Shown: positions 1 to 6,826 of the stretch, in pieces | Position numbering within the stretch: the stretch's first letter is position 1 | Layout: the number at the start of each line of letters is the position of its first letter | Assembly: GCA_900548795.1 (NCBI GenBank) | Contig: URLT01000058.1 | Location: forward strand, 1-11,645 | Direction: 5' to 3' | Source of the DNA: an uncultured Eubacteriales bacterium | GTDB lineage: Bacteria > Bacillota > Clostridia > Oscillospirales > Oscillospiraceae | DNA: 11,645 nucleotides | Notes under the pieces: model-generated | Seen by the model: only the letters and a program-made list of their open reading frames with translations | The model's database searches: none | What the model was told of the DNA's origin: nothing | Translations under genes and position numbers: made by a program

Positions 1-1
1 C

Positions 2-328
2 ATGCTCTTCAAGAACAACGCCAAGATCGGCGCGAAGTACTTCCCGGACAAGCTGGGCGTTCTGAAGGCGGGCGCGGCCGCCGACGTGATCGTCATGGAC
101 TACAAGCCGTTCACGCCGTTCTCCGACGCCAACATCGACGGTCACATCCTCTTTGGCATGACCGGCCGCCAGTGCCAGACCACCATTGCCAACGGCAAGC
201 TGCTGATGAAGGATCGCGAGCTGGTCGGCATCGACGAGGAGGCCGAGAACGCGCACATCCTCGAGCAGTCCGAAAAGCTCTGGGGCGATCTGAACCACTG
301 CCGCTATAATGCCGATGGTGAGTGCTGA
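2..328 (+). CDS. ssnA: SsnA-type putative aminohydrolase, C-terminal fragment (5' end outside window)
   Basis: The reading frame is open at the left edge, so only the last ~108 residues are visible. The ATG at base 2 is probably an internal methionine. The segment has the usual C-terminal region of amidohydrolase-superfamily enzymes: a GVLKAG-AAADVIVMDY strand pair, then HILFGM and a TTIANGKLLMKD stretch that returns to the small beta-sandwich. This combination, with ygfK nearby, fits SsnA, the aminohydrolase encoded next to YgfK and molybdenum hydroxylase genes in E. coli and many Clostridia. That cluster is linked to anaerobic purine/urate breakdown. The metal-binding residues lie upstream and cannot be checked. 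The exact substrate is unknown. The last 20 bases overlap the start of the next gene. Family assignment is fairly sure; the pathway role is inferred from neighbours. Confidence 0.85.
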   Translation: MLFKNNAKIGAKYFPDKLGVLKAGAAADVIVMDYKPFTPFSDANIDGHILFGMTGRQCQTTIANGKLLMKDRELVGIDEEAENAHILEQSEKLWGDLNHCRYNADGEC

Positions 329-803
329 GCAGGGAGGAGCAAACGCCCATAACGGGCTGCGCATCCCGAATTTCAGACCCCGGCAGCGCGCCGCGCAGAT
401 CATCCTGCTGGCGGTGCTGCTCTGCGGCCTCGGCGGCGAGCTGGTGCACCTGCTCTGGCCGACGCTCCTGACCGGCAAGCTGCGCTATCTGCATCTGCTC
501 GCGCCGATGGAAGCGCTTCCGCGGAGCTGGCCGCTCCTGCGTCTGCCGCTGCTGCTTCTGCTTGCGCTTCCGCTCGTCGGCTGGGTTCTGATCTCCGCCG
601 GGAGGCCGCGCGCAAGGCTTTTGATCGTCTTCCCGCTCGGCGCGGCGGTGATCCTTGATCTTTGCTTCATGTTTCTTCACGCCATCCGCGGCGCAGCCCG
701 CTGGATGCCCGCAGAGCTCGGCTTCGCCGTGCTGGAGGGGCTGCCGCTGCTGTGCTATGCGGTTCTTGTTCTGCTCTGCCTGCGTTATTGGCAGCCGAAA
801 TAA
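309..803 (+). CDS. Uncharacterised four-helix membrane protein between ssnA and ygfK
   Basis: I do not recognise this 164-residue protein. After a polar N-terminus rich in Arg/Asn (about residues 1-27) it shows four hydrophobic segments at roughly 28-51, 76-97, 103-123 and 137-160, with short charged loops such as GRPRAR (98-103) and an aromatic/basic end (RYWQPK). Third codon positions are strongly G/C, like the neighbours, which supports real coding. The start is uncertain: ATG at 309 and 315 and GTG at 318 all lack a good Shine-Dalgarno, and all lie inside the end of ssnA, so translation may depend on coupling. A purine-rich GGGAGGAG at 331-338 has no conventional in-frame start after it. 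Its place between ssnA and ygfK suggests co-expression with purine catabolism, for example in transport or as a small integral membrane partner, but no function can be assigned. Confidence 0.7.
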   Translation: MPMVSAEQGGANAHNGLRIPNFRPRQRAAQIILLAVLLCGLGGELVHLLWPTLLTGKLRYLHLLAPMEALPRSWPLLRLPLLLLLALPLVGWVLISAGRPRARLLIVFPLGAAVILDLCFMFLHAIRGAARWMPAELGFAVLEGLPLLCYAVLVLLCLRYWQPK

Positions 804-823
804 CGGGAAGGCCGCGCTTCCCG
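804..823 (+). other. Intercistronic hairpin upstream of ygfK
   Basis: A perfect 7-bp stem (CGGGAAG at 804-810, CTTCCCG at 817-823) encloses a 6-base loop, GCCGCG. It starts two bases after the membrane-protein stop codon and ends nine bases before the ygfK ribosome binding site AGGAGG (832-837). No T-tract follows, so it is unlikely to be a terminator. It could set mRNA processing or stability between the two cistrons. That role is inference. Confidence 0.35.
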
Positions 824-845
824 GACAATTTAGGAGGTTTCATCC

Positions 846-3791
846 ATGTCAGAAAGAATGTATCCGATCCCGTTCCGCTCCCTGATGAACTGGGCCGTCA
901 CCGAATACGCCCGCGAGGGTGAGCTGTTCGGCGTCCACTCGGTCTACCGTGCAGACGGGAAGACTCTGCCGATCTTCGGCGAAAAAATCGAAACGCCGTT
1001 CGGCCCCGCTGCCGGCCCGAACAGCCAGCTTGCGCAGAATATCATCGCGTCCTATCTGGCCGGCGCCCGCTTCTTTGAGGTCAAGACCGTTCAGAAGATG
1101 GACGGCCACGATCTGGCCGTGTGCGTGCCGCGCCCCTGCATCCTTGCCGATGACGAGGGCTACAATCAGGAGTGGTCGACCGAGCTGACCGTTCCGCAGG
1201 CGCTCAACGAATATATCAAGGCTTGGTGCGCCCTCAAGGTGCTCTCCAAGGTCTACGGCCTCGGCGATCCGGACGGCTTCGTCTTCAACATGTCCGTCGG
1301 CTATGATCTCGAGGGCATCAAGGGCGAAAAGGTCGACACGTATATTGAGAGCATGAAGGACGCCTCCGGCACGGAGCAGTTCCGCGAGTGCCTTGCCGTG
1401 CTGACCGAGCTGTTCCCGGAGGAGAAGGACTTCATCGCGGGCATTTCGCCGCGCGTTTCCCGCTCGATCACCCTGTCCACTCTGCACGGCTGCCCGCCCG
1501 ACGAGATCGAGCGCATCGCGACCTACCTCATCACCGAGAAAAAGGTGCACACCTTCGTCAAGTGCAACCCGACCATCCTCGGCTACAAGACCGCGCGTTC
1601 CGTCCTCGACGGCATGGGCTATGACTACATCGTCTTTGACGAGCACCACTTCAACGAGGATCTGCAGTGGGAGGACGCCGTGCCGATGTTCGAGCGTCTT
1701 CAGGCTCTGGCCGACAAGACAGGCGTCGAATTCGGCCTCAAGCTGTCGAACACCTTCCCCGTCGACACCACGCGCGGCGAGCTGCCCGGCAACGAAATGT
1801 ATATGTCCGGCCGTTCGCTCTTCCCGCTGACCATCGAGATGTGCAACCGCATCTCCCACCAGTTCAAGGGCAAGATGCGCATCTCCTTCGCAGGCGGTGC
1901 GGAATACTTCAACTGCGACAAGCTGTTTGACGCGGGCATCTGGCCGATCACCGTCGCCACGACCATCCTCAAGCCCGGCGGCTATAACCGCCTGAAGCAG
2001 ATGTGCGACAAGCTCGCCGATATGCCCTTCCGCGCCTTCTCCGGCACGGATTCCGCCGCGCTCGAGGCCATGTCCGTCGAATGCCGCACGAATGTGCACC
2101 ATGTCAAGCCCATCAAGCCGCTGCCCGCCAGAAAGTCCGAGCAGCCCGTGCCGTGGCTCGACTGCTTCACCGCGCCCTGCAAGGGCGGCTGCCCCATCGA
2201 GCAGGACATCCCCGAATATATCGAGCTGTGCCGCAAGGGGCTTTACGGCCCGGCGCTCAAGCTCATCACCGAGAAGAACGCGCTGCCCTTCATCACCGGC
2301 ACGATCTGCGCGCACCGCTGCCAGGGCAAGTGCTCCCGCAATTTCTATGACGAGTCCGTTCAGATCCGTGACACCAAGCTGATCGCGGCCGAAAAGGGCT
2401 ATGACGCGCTCATGGCCTCCATCCACGCGCCCGCCAAGAGAAGCGGCAAGAAGGTCGCCATCATCGGCGGCGGCCCGACCGGCATCGCTGCGGCCTATTT
2501 CCTCGGCCGTGAGGGCGTCGAGACGACGATCTTCGAGCGCGAGAACAGCCTCGGCGGCATCGTGCGCCACGTCATTCCAGCCTTCCGCATCTCCGACGAG
2601 GCGATCGACAAGGACGTCGCCCTGATGCGCAAATATAACGTCGACGTGCGCCTCGGCGCGCCCGCTCCCTCCGTTGACGAGCTGAAAAAGCAGGGCTATA
2701 CGCACATTCTGCTGGCCGTCGGCGCATGGAAGGCCGGCAAGCTTGACATCGAGGGCAACGTCGTCGGCGTCATCGGCTGGATGAAGGAAATGAAGCAGCA
2801 GGTCAAGCCGAGCCTGACCGGCAGCGTCGTCGTGGTCGGCGCGGGCAACACCGCCATGGACGCCGCTCGCGTGGCAAAGCGCATGGGCGCGAAGGCAACG
2901 ATCGTCTATCGCCGCACGAAGAAATACATGCCCGCCGACGAGCACGAGCTGAAGCTCGCCATCGACGACGGCGTGGAGTTCGTCGAGCTGGCCGCACCGG
3001 TCAAGCAGGCCGACGGCAAGCTGACGCTCGAGAAAATGGTGCTCGGCGAGCCGGACGCCTCCGGACGCCGCAGCCCCGTCGGAACCGGCGAATATTTTGA
3101 CATCCCGTGCGATCTGGTCGTCTCGGCCGTCGGCGAGAAGGTCGATTCCGACCTCATGGCCACCAACGGCATCGAAATGGGTCGCAAGGGTCCGGCCTTC
3201 AAGACCAACGTCGAGGGCGTCTACGCTGCAGGCGACTGCCGCCGCGGCCCTGCGACCGTCGTTGAAGGCATTGCCGACGCCGCCGCCTTTGCCGAAATCG
3301 TCACCGGCAAGAAGCACACCTATGAGATCCCCGAGCAGGCCTATGTCACCAAGGCCGAGGCCATCGCCAAGAAGGGCATCCTCAAAATGGCCAAGGACGC
3401 CTGCTGCGAGGGCAGCCGCTGCCTCGACTGCAACACCGTCTGCGAAAACTGCGCCGATTCCTGCCCGAACCGCGCGAACGTCGTCATCAAAATGGCCGAC
3501 GGCAGCCACCAGATCCTGCACGTGGACAAGATGTGCAACGAGTGCGGCAACTGCACGCACTTCTGCCCCTATGCCTCCGAGCCGTGCCATGACAAGTTCA
3601 CGCTGTTCCAGACAGAGGAGGACTTCGCCGATTCGAACAACCACGGCGTGCTCTTCCTCGGCGGCGACAAGATCCGCGTCCGTCTGGCCGGGGTGCAGGA
3701 CGTCGACCTGAGCAAGCCCAACGACCTGCCCAAGGAGCTCGAGTGCTTCATCCTGACCATTCGCGACAAGTACGCATACCTGTTCCGCTGA
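846..3791 (+). CDS. ygfK: YgfK, putative selenate reductase-type Fe-S/flavin oxidoreductase
   Basis: This 981-residue protein resembles E. coli YgfK in length and domain order. Residues 1-~430 are like the dihydroorotate/dihydropyrimidine dehydrogenase TIM barrel, with FGPAAGPN near residue 52 and TLSTLHGCPPDEI. A glutamate-synthase-small-subunit-like middle follows, with N-terminal cysteines C440, C445, C449 and C488/C492/C496, an FAD-binding GGGPTG at 541-546, and a second nucleotide-binding motif GAGNTAMDAA at 665-674 (NAD(P)H). The C-terminus is ferredoxin-like, with C859/C862/C866/C869/C873-Pro and C897/C900/C903/C907-Pro, enough for two [4Fe-4S] clusters. Known family context is electron transfer in selenium- and molybdenum-linked purine/urate catabolism; the 'selenate reductase' name rests on E. 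coli genetics and the true substrate is uncertain. The start is set by AGGAGG eight bases upstream. The protein is probably cytoplasmic, as no signal peptide is visible. Confidence 0.93.
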   Translation: MSERMYPIPFRSLMNWAVTEYAREGELFGVHSVYRADGKTLPIFGEKIETPFGPAAGPNSQLAQNIIASYLAGARFFEVKTVQKMDGHDLAVCVPRPCILADDEGYNQEWSTELTVPQALNEYIKAWCALKVLSKVYGLGDPDGFVFNMSVGYDLEGIKGEKVDTYIESMKDASGTEQFRECLAVLTELFPEEKDFIAGISPRVSRSITLSTLHGCPPDEIERIATYLITEKKVHTFVKCNPTILGYKTARSVLDGMGYDYIVFDEHHFNEDLQWEDAVPMFERLQALADKTGVEFGLKLSNTFPVDTTRGELPGNEMYMSGRSLFPLTIEMCNRISHQFKGKMRISFAGGAEYFNCDKLFDAGIWPITVATTILKPGGYNRLKQMCDKLADMPFRAFSGTDSAALEAMSVECRTNVHHVKPIKPLPARKSEQPVPWLDCFTAPCKGGCPIEQDIPEYIELCRKGLYGPALKLITEKNALPFITGTICAHRCQGKCSRNFYDESVQIRDTKLIAAEKGYDALMASIHAPAKRSGKKVAIIGGGPTGIAAAYFLGREGVETTIFERENSLGGIVRHVIPAFRISDEAIDKDVALMRKYNVDVRLGAPAPSVDELKKQGYTHILLAVGAWKAGKLDIEGNVVGVIGWMKEMKQQVKPSLTGSVVVVGAGNTAMDAARVAKRMGAKATIVYRRTKKYMPADEHELKLAIDDGVEFVELAAPVKQADGKLTLEKMVLGEPDASGRRSPVGTGEYFDIPCDLVVSAVGEKVDSDLMATNGIEMGRKGPAFKTNVEGVYAAGDCRRGPATVVEGIADAAAFAEIVTGKKHTYEIPEQAYVTKAEAIAKKGILKMAKDACCEGSRCLDCNTVCENCADSCPNRANVVIKMADGSHQILHVDKMCNECGNCTHFCPYASEPCHDKFTLFQTEEDFADSNNHGVLFLGGDKIRVRLAGVQDVDLSKPNDLPKELECFILTIRDKYAYLFR

Positions 3792-3825
3792 GCCGCGCCG
3801 TCGCGCAGCCCAAGACACCTATAGC

Positions 3826-3878
3826 AGCGAGGCCGGAAGCCCTGTTTCAGAGCTTCCGGCCTCGCTATTTCTGTTTTT
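3826..3878 (+). terminator. Rho-independent terminator after ygfK
   Basis: A perfect 15-bp stem, AGCGAGGCCGGAAGC at 3826-3840 with its complement at 3852-3866, has an 11-base loop and is followed by ATTTCTGTTTTT (3867-3878). It lies 34 bases after the ygfK stop and just before the converging minus-strand gene ends. The T-tract is on the plus-strand side only, so termination should be strongest for ygfK, though the stem may also stop readthrough from the other side. Confidence 0.9.
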
Positions 3879-3896
3879 GTCGGAGTCTCGCGTCCG

Positions 3897-5081
3897 TCAG
3901 CTTCCGAAGCGCTCGGTGATGCCGTCGACGCGCAGCGTAAAGTACGGCGCCGATCGGAAGAAGCACTCGCAAAATGCGCCGTCTGAGATCGCCTCGTCGC
4001 AGTCCGGCATCAGGTCGCCGTCCGTATCCGTCACGAGCGCAGACGTCACCGTTTGGCCGCCGACCGTAAAGGAATCGGTTCGAAAGACCTGCAGCGTGCC
4101 GTCCCTGAGCGCGGCGGCTGCCGCACTCTGCGCGTCCGCCGTCCCGGCCTCGGCCGCCTCCCCGATCTGCGTCAGCATAACGGCGTCGCGGTCAAAGCCG
4201 CCCGACCAATCCGTCGGGAGCGTCCGGCCGGCTCGAAACGCATCGATCAGCTCCTCATAGAGCACGCTCCACTGTGCCCGAGCCTCGTTCAGCTCCTGAG
4301 CGCACAGCGCGGGAATGCCGCTGTCGCGCTTCTCGCGGCACGCCTCTGCAGCGCCGCCCGCCGTTCCGCCCGCGATCACGATGCAGCCCTCGTCAAGCAG
4401 CTCGCACGCGGCCTCATATTCGGCCGTCGCGCTCTTCCACGTGTTGAGATAGCGCACCGTCATTGTCAGACCGGGGCAAACCGACCGCGCGCCGAGAAAA
4501 TACGCCGTATAGCCCGAAATCGCCTCCGCGTCCGGAAACGGCGCAATATAGCCGAGCTGCGCGTCCTGCTCCGTCTCGCCGCGCTCGATCAGCCCGCCGA
4601 GCTTCAGCCCGGCCGCGATCCCGGCAACATACTGCGCTTCGAACAGCCTCGGCGACGCGTTGTGCAGATTGGCAAGCCCAGACGCCTTCGCCGAGTCTCC
4701 GCCAACGGCCACAAATTCCGCCTGCGGATTTTTTTTTGCCGCGCGCTCGACCGACCGCTGGTGCCCGCCGCGCGGATTGGTAAAGATCAGATTGCAGCCC
4801 TCGTCCGCACACGCCTGGAGCGCCTCAAAAAGTCCCTGCTCCTCACCCGTTCCAAAGCGCCAGACGACCTCTCCGCCGTCCATCGCAAGCGCCTCGAGCG
4901 CCTGCTCAATCCCCGCGCGCTGCGCCTCCGACTCGGCCACATCCTCGGCGTCGATCAGCGCCACGCCGATCCGCACGTGCTCCGGCGGCGCAGCCTCCGT
5001 CTCAGCCGTGCCGTTCCTGCAGCCGAAGAGCAGCCCCGCCAGCAGCGCCAGCGCGAGCATTCCTGCCAGACGATGTTTCAT
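3897..5081 (-). CDS. BMP-family ABC transporter substrate-binding lipoprotein
   Basis: This 394-residue protein begins with a lipoprotein signal: basic KHR, a hydrophobic stretch, then the lipobox L-F-G-C with the lipidated cysteine at C21. The mature part looks like the Basic Membrane Protein (Med/PnrA) family of periplasmic-binding folds: HVRIGVALID at the first strand, CNLIFTNPRGG (96-106), FEAQYVAGIAAG (147-158), LGYIAPFP and, near the end, RSAPYFTLRVDGI. Many BMP proteins bind nucleosides and feed an ABC importer, but no ATPase or permease gene lies beside this one, so it is either an orphan or works with a distant transporter. Oddities are eleven cysteines including C21, and an acidic loop at 352-363 (D352, D354, D356, D360, E363) resembling an EF-hand calcium site. 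AGGGGAG upstream supports the ATG. The ligand is not predictable. Confidence 0.85.
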   Translation of the reverse strand: MKHRLAGMLALALLAGLLFGCRNGTAETEAAPPEHVRIGVALIDAEDVAESEAQRAGIEQALEALAMDGGEVVWRFGTGEEQGLFEALQACADEGCNLIFTNPRGGHQRSVERAAKKNPQAEFVAVGGDSAKASGLANLHNASPRLFEAQYVAGIAAGLKLGGLIERGETEQDAQLGYIAPFPDAEAISGYTAYFLGARSVCPGLTMTVRYLNTWKSATAEYEAACELLDEGCIVIAGGTAGGAAEACREKRDSGIPALCAQELNEARAQWSVLYEELIDAFRAGRTLPTDWSGGFDRDAVMLTQIGEAAEAGTADAQSAAAAALRDGTLQVFRTDSFTVGGQTVTSALVTDTDGDLMPDCDEAISDGAFCECFFRSAPYFTLRVDGITERFGS

Positions 5082-5148
5082 ATCCGTCTCCCCTATCCCG
5101 CGCCCTGCGGCACGTCTGTTTTTTTGCGGGGTCTTTCTTTTATCCTAT

Positions 5149-5177
5149 ATCATACACAAATCCCCCGCCTGACACAA
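5149..5177 (-). promoter_or_regulatory. Candidate promoter for the BMP lipoprotein gene
   Basis: On the minus strand, TTGTGT (5172-5177) and TATGAT (5149-5154) are separated by 17 bases. The -10 is good, while the -35 matches only TTG. The predicted transcript would have a leader of about 60 bases before the start codon. It diverges from the tRNA promoter across about 50 bases. Confidence 0.4.
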
Positions 5178-5228
5178 GCCCCAAATTTTCCCGAAGCGCT
5201 ATTTTTTGCCGAAAAGCGAAAAAAAGGA

Positions 5229-5257
5229 TTGACAAACGCACTGCCTCGTGGTATTAT
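5229..5257 (+). promoter_or_regulatory. Strong sigma-A promoter of tRNA-Leu
   Basis: A perfect -35 TTGACA (5229-5234) is followed by a 17-base spacer and a -10 TATTAT (5252-5257). The tRNA begins 27 bases after the -10. A near-consensus promoter fits a highly expressed stable RNA gene. Confidence 0.9.
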
Positions 5258-5283
5258 ATTTGAGCAATCGGTCATGCCGACAT

Positions 5284-5371
5284 GCGCGAGTGGTGGAATT
5301 GGTAGACTCGCTAGATTCAGGTTCTAGTGTCCACTCCGGACGTGCGGGTTCAAATCCCGCCTCGCGCACCA
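5284..5371 (+). tRNA. tRNA-Leu (anticodon CAG)
   Basis: The acceptor stem GCGCGAG (5284-5290) pairs with CTCGCGC (5361-5367), followed by discriminator A5368 and an encoded CCA (5369-5371). The anticodon arm CTAGA-TTCAGGT-TCTAG puts CAG at 5318-5320, reading CUG codons, with G at position 37. A long variable arm (GTCC-ACTCC-GGAC) makes it class II, as expected for leucine. The T arm is GCGGG-TTCAAAT-CCCGC. CUG is the dominant leucine codon in the surrounding genes, which fits. It has its own promoter and terminator, so it is a single-gene transcript. Confidence 0.97.
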
Positions 5372-5373
5372 TT

Positions 5374-5409
5374 GCCCCGAATCCTTTTGGATTCGGGGCT
5401 TTCTTTTTT
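5374..5409 (+). terminator. Rho-independent terminator after tRNA-Leu
   Basis: A perfect 11-bp stem, GCCCCGAATCC (5374-5384) with its complement at 5389-5399, has a TTTT tetraloop and is followed by TTTCTTTTTT (5400-5409). It begins two bases after the tRNA CCA end, leaving a very short 3' trailer. Confidence 0.93.
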
Positions 5410-5689
5410 GCAGCCGCGTGCCCTTTCAGACGTCGCGTTCACCGCTCGGCACTTCTGGCATCGCCCGATTTTTATCGGGCAGGCTGCATGGTTTTTCAGC
5501 TTCGCGATTTGAAAAATTCAGCTTTTTTCTCTATTTTTGTTCGTTTTTACTAGTTTGCGCGTCTTTTCCTCTTGTTTTTTTTTTGAGGATACGGTAGAAT
5601 AGCCATAGGAATGACAAAATTCGACACCGCAGGAATTCCCATGAAAATTCCGCGCGGCGCTGTGAATACTATTTCAGAGGTGAGCCCCG
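5410..5689. other. Intergenic region without a supported gene
   Basis: No credible coding sequence was found here; the short open frames lack ribosome binding sites and conserved features. It holds a 7-bp hairpin GCCCGAT-TTTT-ATCGGGC (5463-5480), a second weak stem TTTTTCA/TGAAAAA (5493-5499 with 5511-5517) followed by six T at 5523-5528, and a duplicated TTCAGCTT at 5496 and 5518. It becomes distinctly AT-rich towards 5600, where a promoter is proposed. The hairpins may be backup terminators for the tRNA transcript. Confidence 0.5.
5572..5600 (+). promoter_or_regulatory. Candidate promoter of the kinase-like gene, with a T10 spacer tract
   Basis: TTGTTT (5572-5577), a 17-base spacer and TAGAAT (5595-5600) form a plausible sigma-A promoter about 90 bases before the start codon. 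A run of ten T (5575-5584) covers the end of the -35 and the start of the spacer. The -35 is weak (TTG only). Confidence 0.4.
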
Positions 5690-6772
5690 ATGGACGAGCA
5701 AACGCAGCAGCTTCTCGAGCTGTTTACACAACCGGCGTTTTGGGTAAAGGACGGTCTGGTCGAGTGGCGCAACTTCACCGCCAGAGCCCTGATCGCCGCG
5801 CAGACGGAGCTTTCCGCCCTGTTTGAGAACGGAGACAGGCTGTTTTCGCGCTGGGATCAGACCGGTCTGCTTCAGGTCAGCCTGCTGCTCGACGGAGAAG
5901 CCTATGCCGCCTCCGCGCGCAAGACCGGCGACGGCATCCTGTTTGTCGCCTCTCCGGCCGAGCGCGCCGGGTCGCTCCCGCTTGGCATGATCGTCAACGC
6001 GTCGTCCGGCCTGCGCCGCCCGCTGCAGGCGATGATGCAGGCGGCCGGAACGCTGTTTGAGCGGGTCGACACCACCCAGCCGGAAGCGGCCGAGGCCGCC
6101 GCCTCGCTCAATCGCTCGATGTACCGCTTCATGCGCATGTGCAGTCAGCTATCAGACGGCGGTCTGCTGCTGCTGCACCGTCGCCGCGCACAGAAGCGTC
6201 CGGCGAATCTTTCAAGCTTTCTCGAGGGCTTCGTGCGCGAGGTGCGGCCGCTCGTGCAGAGCGCCGGGCTCGTGCTGGAATATCTGCCGTCCGAGCAGCC
6301 TCTGCGGGGCGATTTTGACCTCACGCTGCTCGAGCGCGCGCTTTACAACCTGCTCTCCAATGCAATGGGCTACACTCCGGCGGGGGGGAGCATCATTCTA
6401 CAGGCGCAGCGGCAGGGTCGCTCCGCAGTTCTGACCGTGACCGACAGCGGCAGCGGCATCCCGGCGGAGGTCATAGCCTCTCTCTATGCCCGCTCGGAGC
6501 AGCTCTCCCCGACCGACCCTCGCGGGGGTCTCGGGCTGGGACTGCCCATGGTGCGCGAGATCGTCCGGCTGCACGGCGGCGAGCTGACCGTCGGGAGCGC
6601 GCCGGGCGGCAGAGGCACCTGCATCACCCTCTCGCTCTGTCTGCAAACCGGCCCGCTCGAGCTGCGCAGCCGCTCCATTGTCTATGACTACTGCGGCAAT
6701 CTGCATCACGGGCTGGTCGAGCTGTCCGACGTGCTGTCCGACAGCGCCTATGACCCGACTGATGTCGAATGA
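5690..6772 (+). CDS. Cytoplasmic histidine-kinase-like ATPase lacking the phosphoacceptor histidine
   Basis: This 360-residue protein has no membrane segment. Residues ~5-90 look PAS-like (FTQPAFWVKDGLVEWRN at the start). A HisKA-like helix follows, but where kinases have S-H-E-L-R-x-P-L this one reads S105-S-G-L-R-R-P-L112: the histidine is Ser106 and the following Glu is Gly107. The GHKL ATPase domain looks intact: N-box N220-LLSN224, G1 box D252-S-G-S-G256, and a glycine-rich GGLGLGL at 279-285. About 40 residues follow the ATPase fold, including YDYCG and HHGLVELSDV. AGAGGTGA seven bases upstream supports the start. No response regulator lies nearby; yabP starts 54 bases downstream. It may bind ATP and act as a pseudokinase or protein-binding switch, perhaps in sporulation. 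The family is clear, the function is not. Confidence 0.8.
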   Translation: MDEQTQQLLELFTQPAFWVKDGLVEWRNFTARALIAAQTELSALFENGDRLFSRWDQTGLLQVSLLLDGEAYAASARKTGDGILFVASPAERAGSLPLGMIVNASSGLRRPLQAMMQAAGTLFERVDTTQPEAAEAAASLNRSMYRFMRMCSQLSDGGLLLLHRRRAQKRPANLSSFLEGFVREVRPLVQSAGLVLEYLPSEQPLRGDFDLTLLERALYNLLSNAMGYTPAGGSIILQAQRQGRSAVLTVTDSGSGIPAEVIASLYARSEQLSPTDPRGGLGLGLPMVREIVRLHGGELTVGSAPGGRGTCITLSLCLQTGPLELRSRSIVYDYCGNLHHGLVELSDVLSDSAYDPTDVE

Positions 6773-6778
6773 TTTTCG

Positions 6779-6807
6779 GCATAACCGTGCATCCCGCGCC
6801 GTATATA
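6779..6807 (+). promoter_or_regulatory. Possible sigma-E-like (sporulation) promoter before yabP
   Basis: GCATAAC (6779-6785) resembles the -35 of mother-cell sigma-E promoters. After 14 bases CGTATATA (6800-6807) matches the -10 consensus CATACAnT at only about half of its positions. In Bacillus, yabP and yabQ are sigma-E controlled, which is why this was searched for. Against it, the implied leader is only about a dozen bases and would start at the ribosome binding site. Confidence 0.25.
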
Positions 6808-6813
6808 TTGACC

Positions 6814-6820
6814 GGAGGGG
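6814..6820 (+). promoter_or_regulatory. Ribosome binding site that decides the yabP start
   Basis: GGAGGGG (6814-6820) directly abuts an in-frame ATG at 6821 and lies six bases before a second ATG at 6827. Normal spacing favours 6827, which removes two residues (Met-His) from the longest reading frame. Confidence 0.75.
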
Positions 6821-6826
6821 ATGCAT

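Noticed and set aside
849..3818. A 989-codon open frame on the minus strand opposite ygfK
   Set aside because: It mirrors the strong G/C third-position bias of ygfK. The translation is a low-complexity Ala/Gly/Val/Asp/Arg/His mixture without a domain, and ygfK is a well-recognised protein on the other strand.
4053..5327. A 424-codon plus-strand frame opposite the BMP lipoprotein gene
   Set aside because: Arg-rich composition without motifs; it runs into the tRNA gene and covers a well-recognised lipoprotein gene on the other strand.
5284..5371. tRNA-Leu as an attachment site for an integrated element
   Set aside because: No integrase, no direct repeat of the tRNA 3' end was noticed nearby, and the flanking genes look like core chromosome.
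5463..5480. Hairpin GCCCGAT-TTTT-ATCGGGC as a terminator or small RNA
   Set aside because: No T-tract follows directly and no promoter was seen for an independent RNA; the tRNA terminator upstream already explains termination.
5611..5826. Short plus-strand frame overlapping the start of the kinase-like gene
   Set aside because: No ribosome binding site or recognisable motif; it overlaps the well-supported kinase frame starting at 5690.
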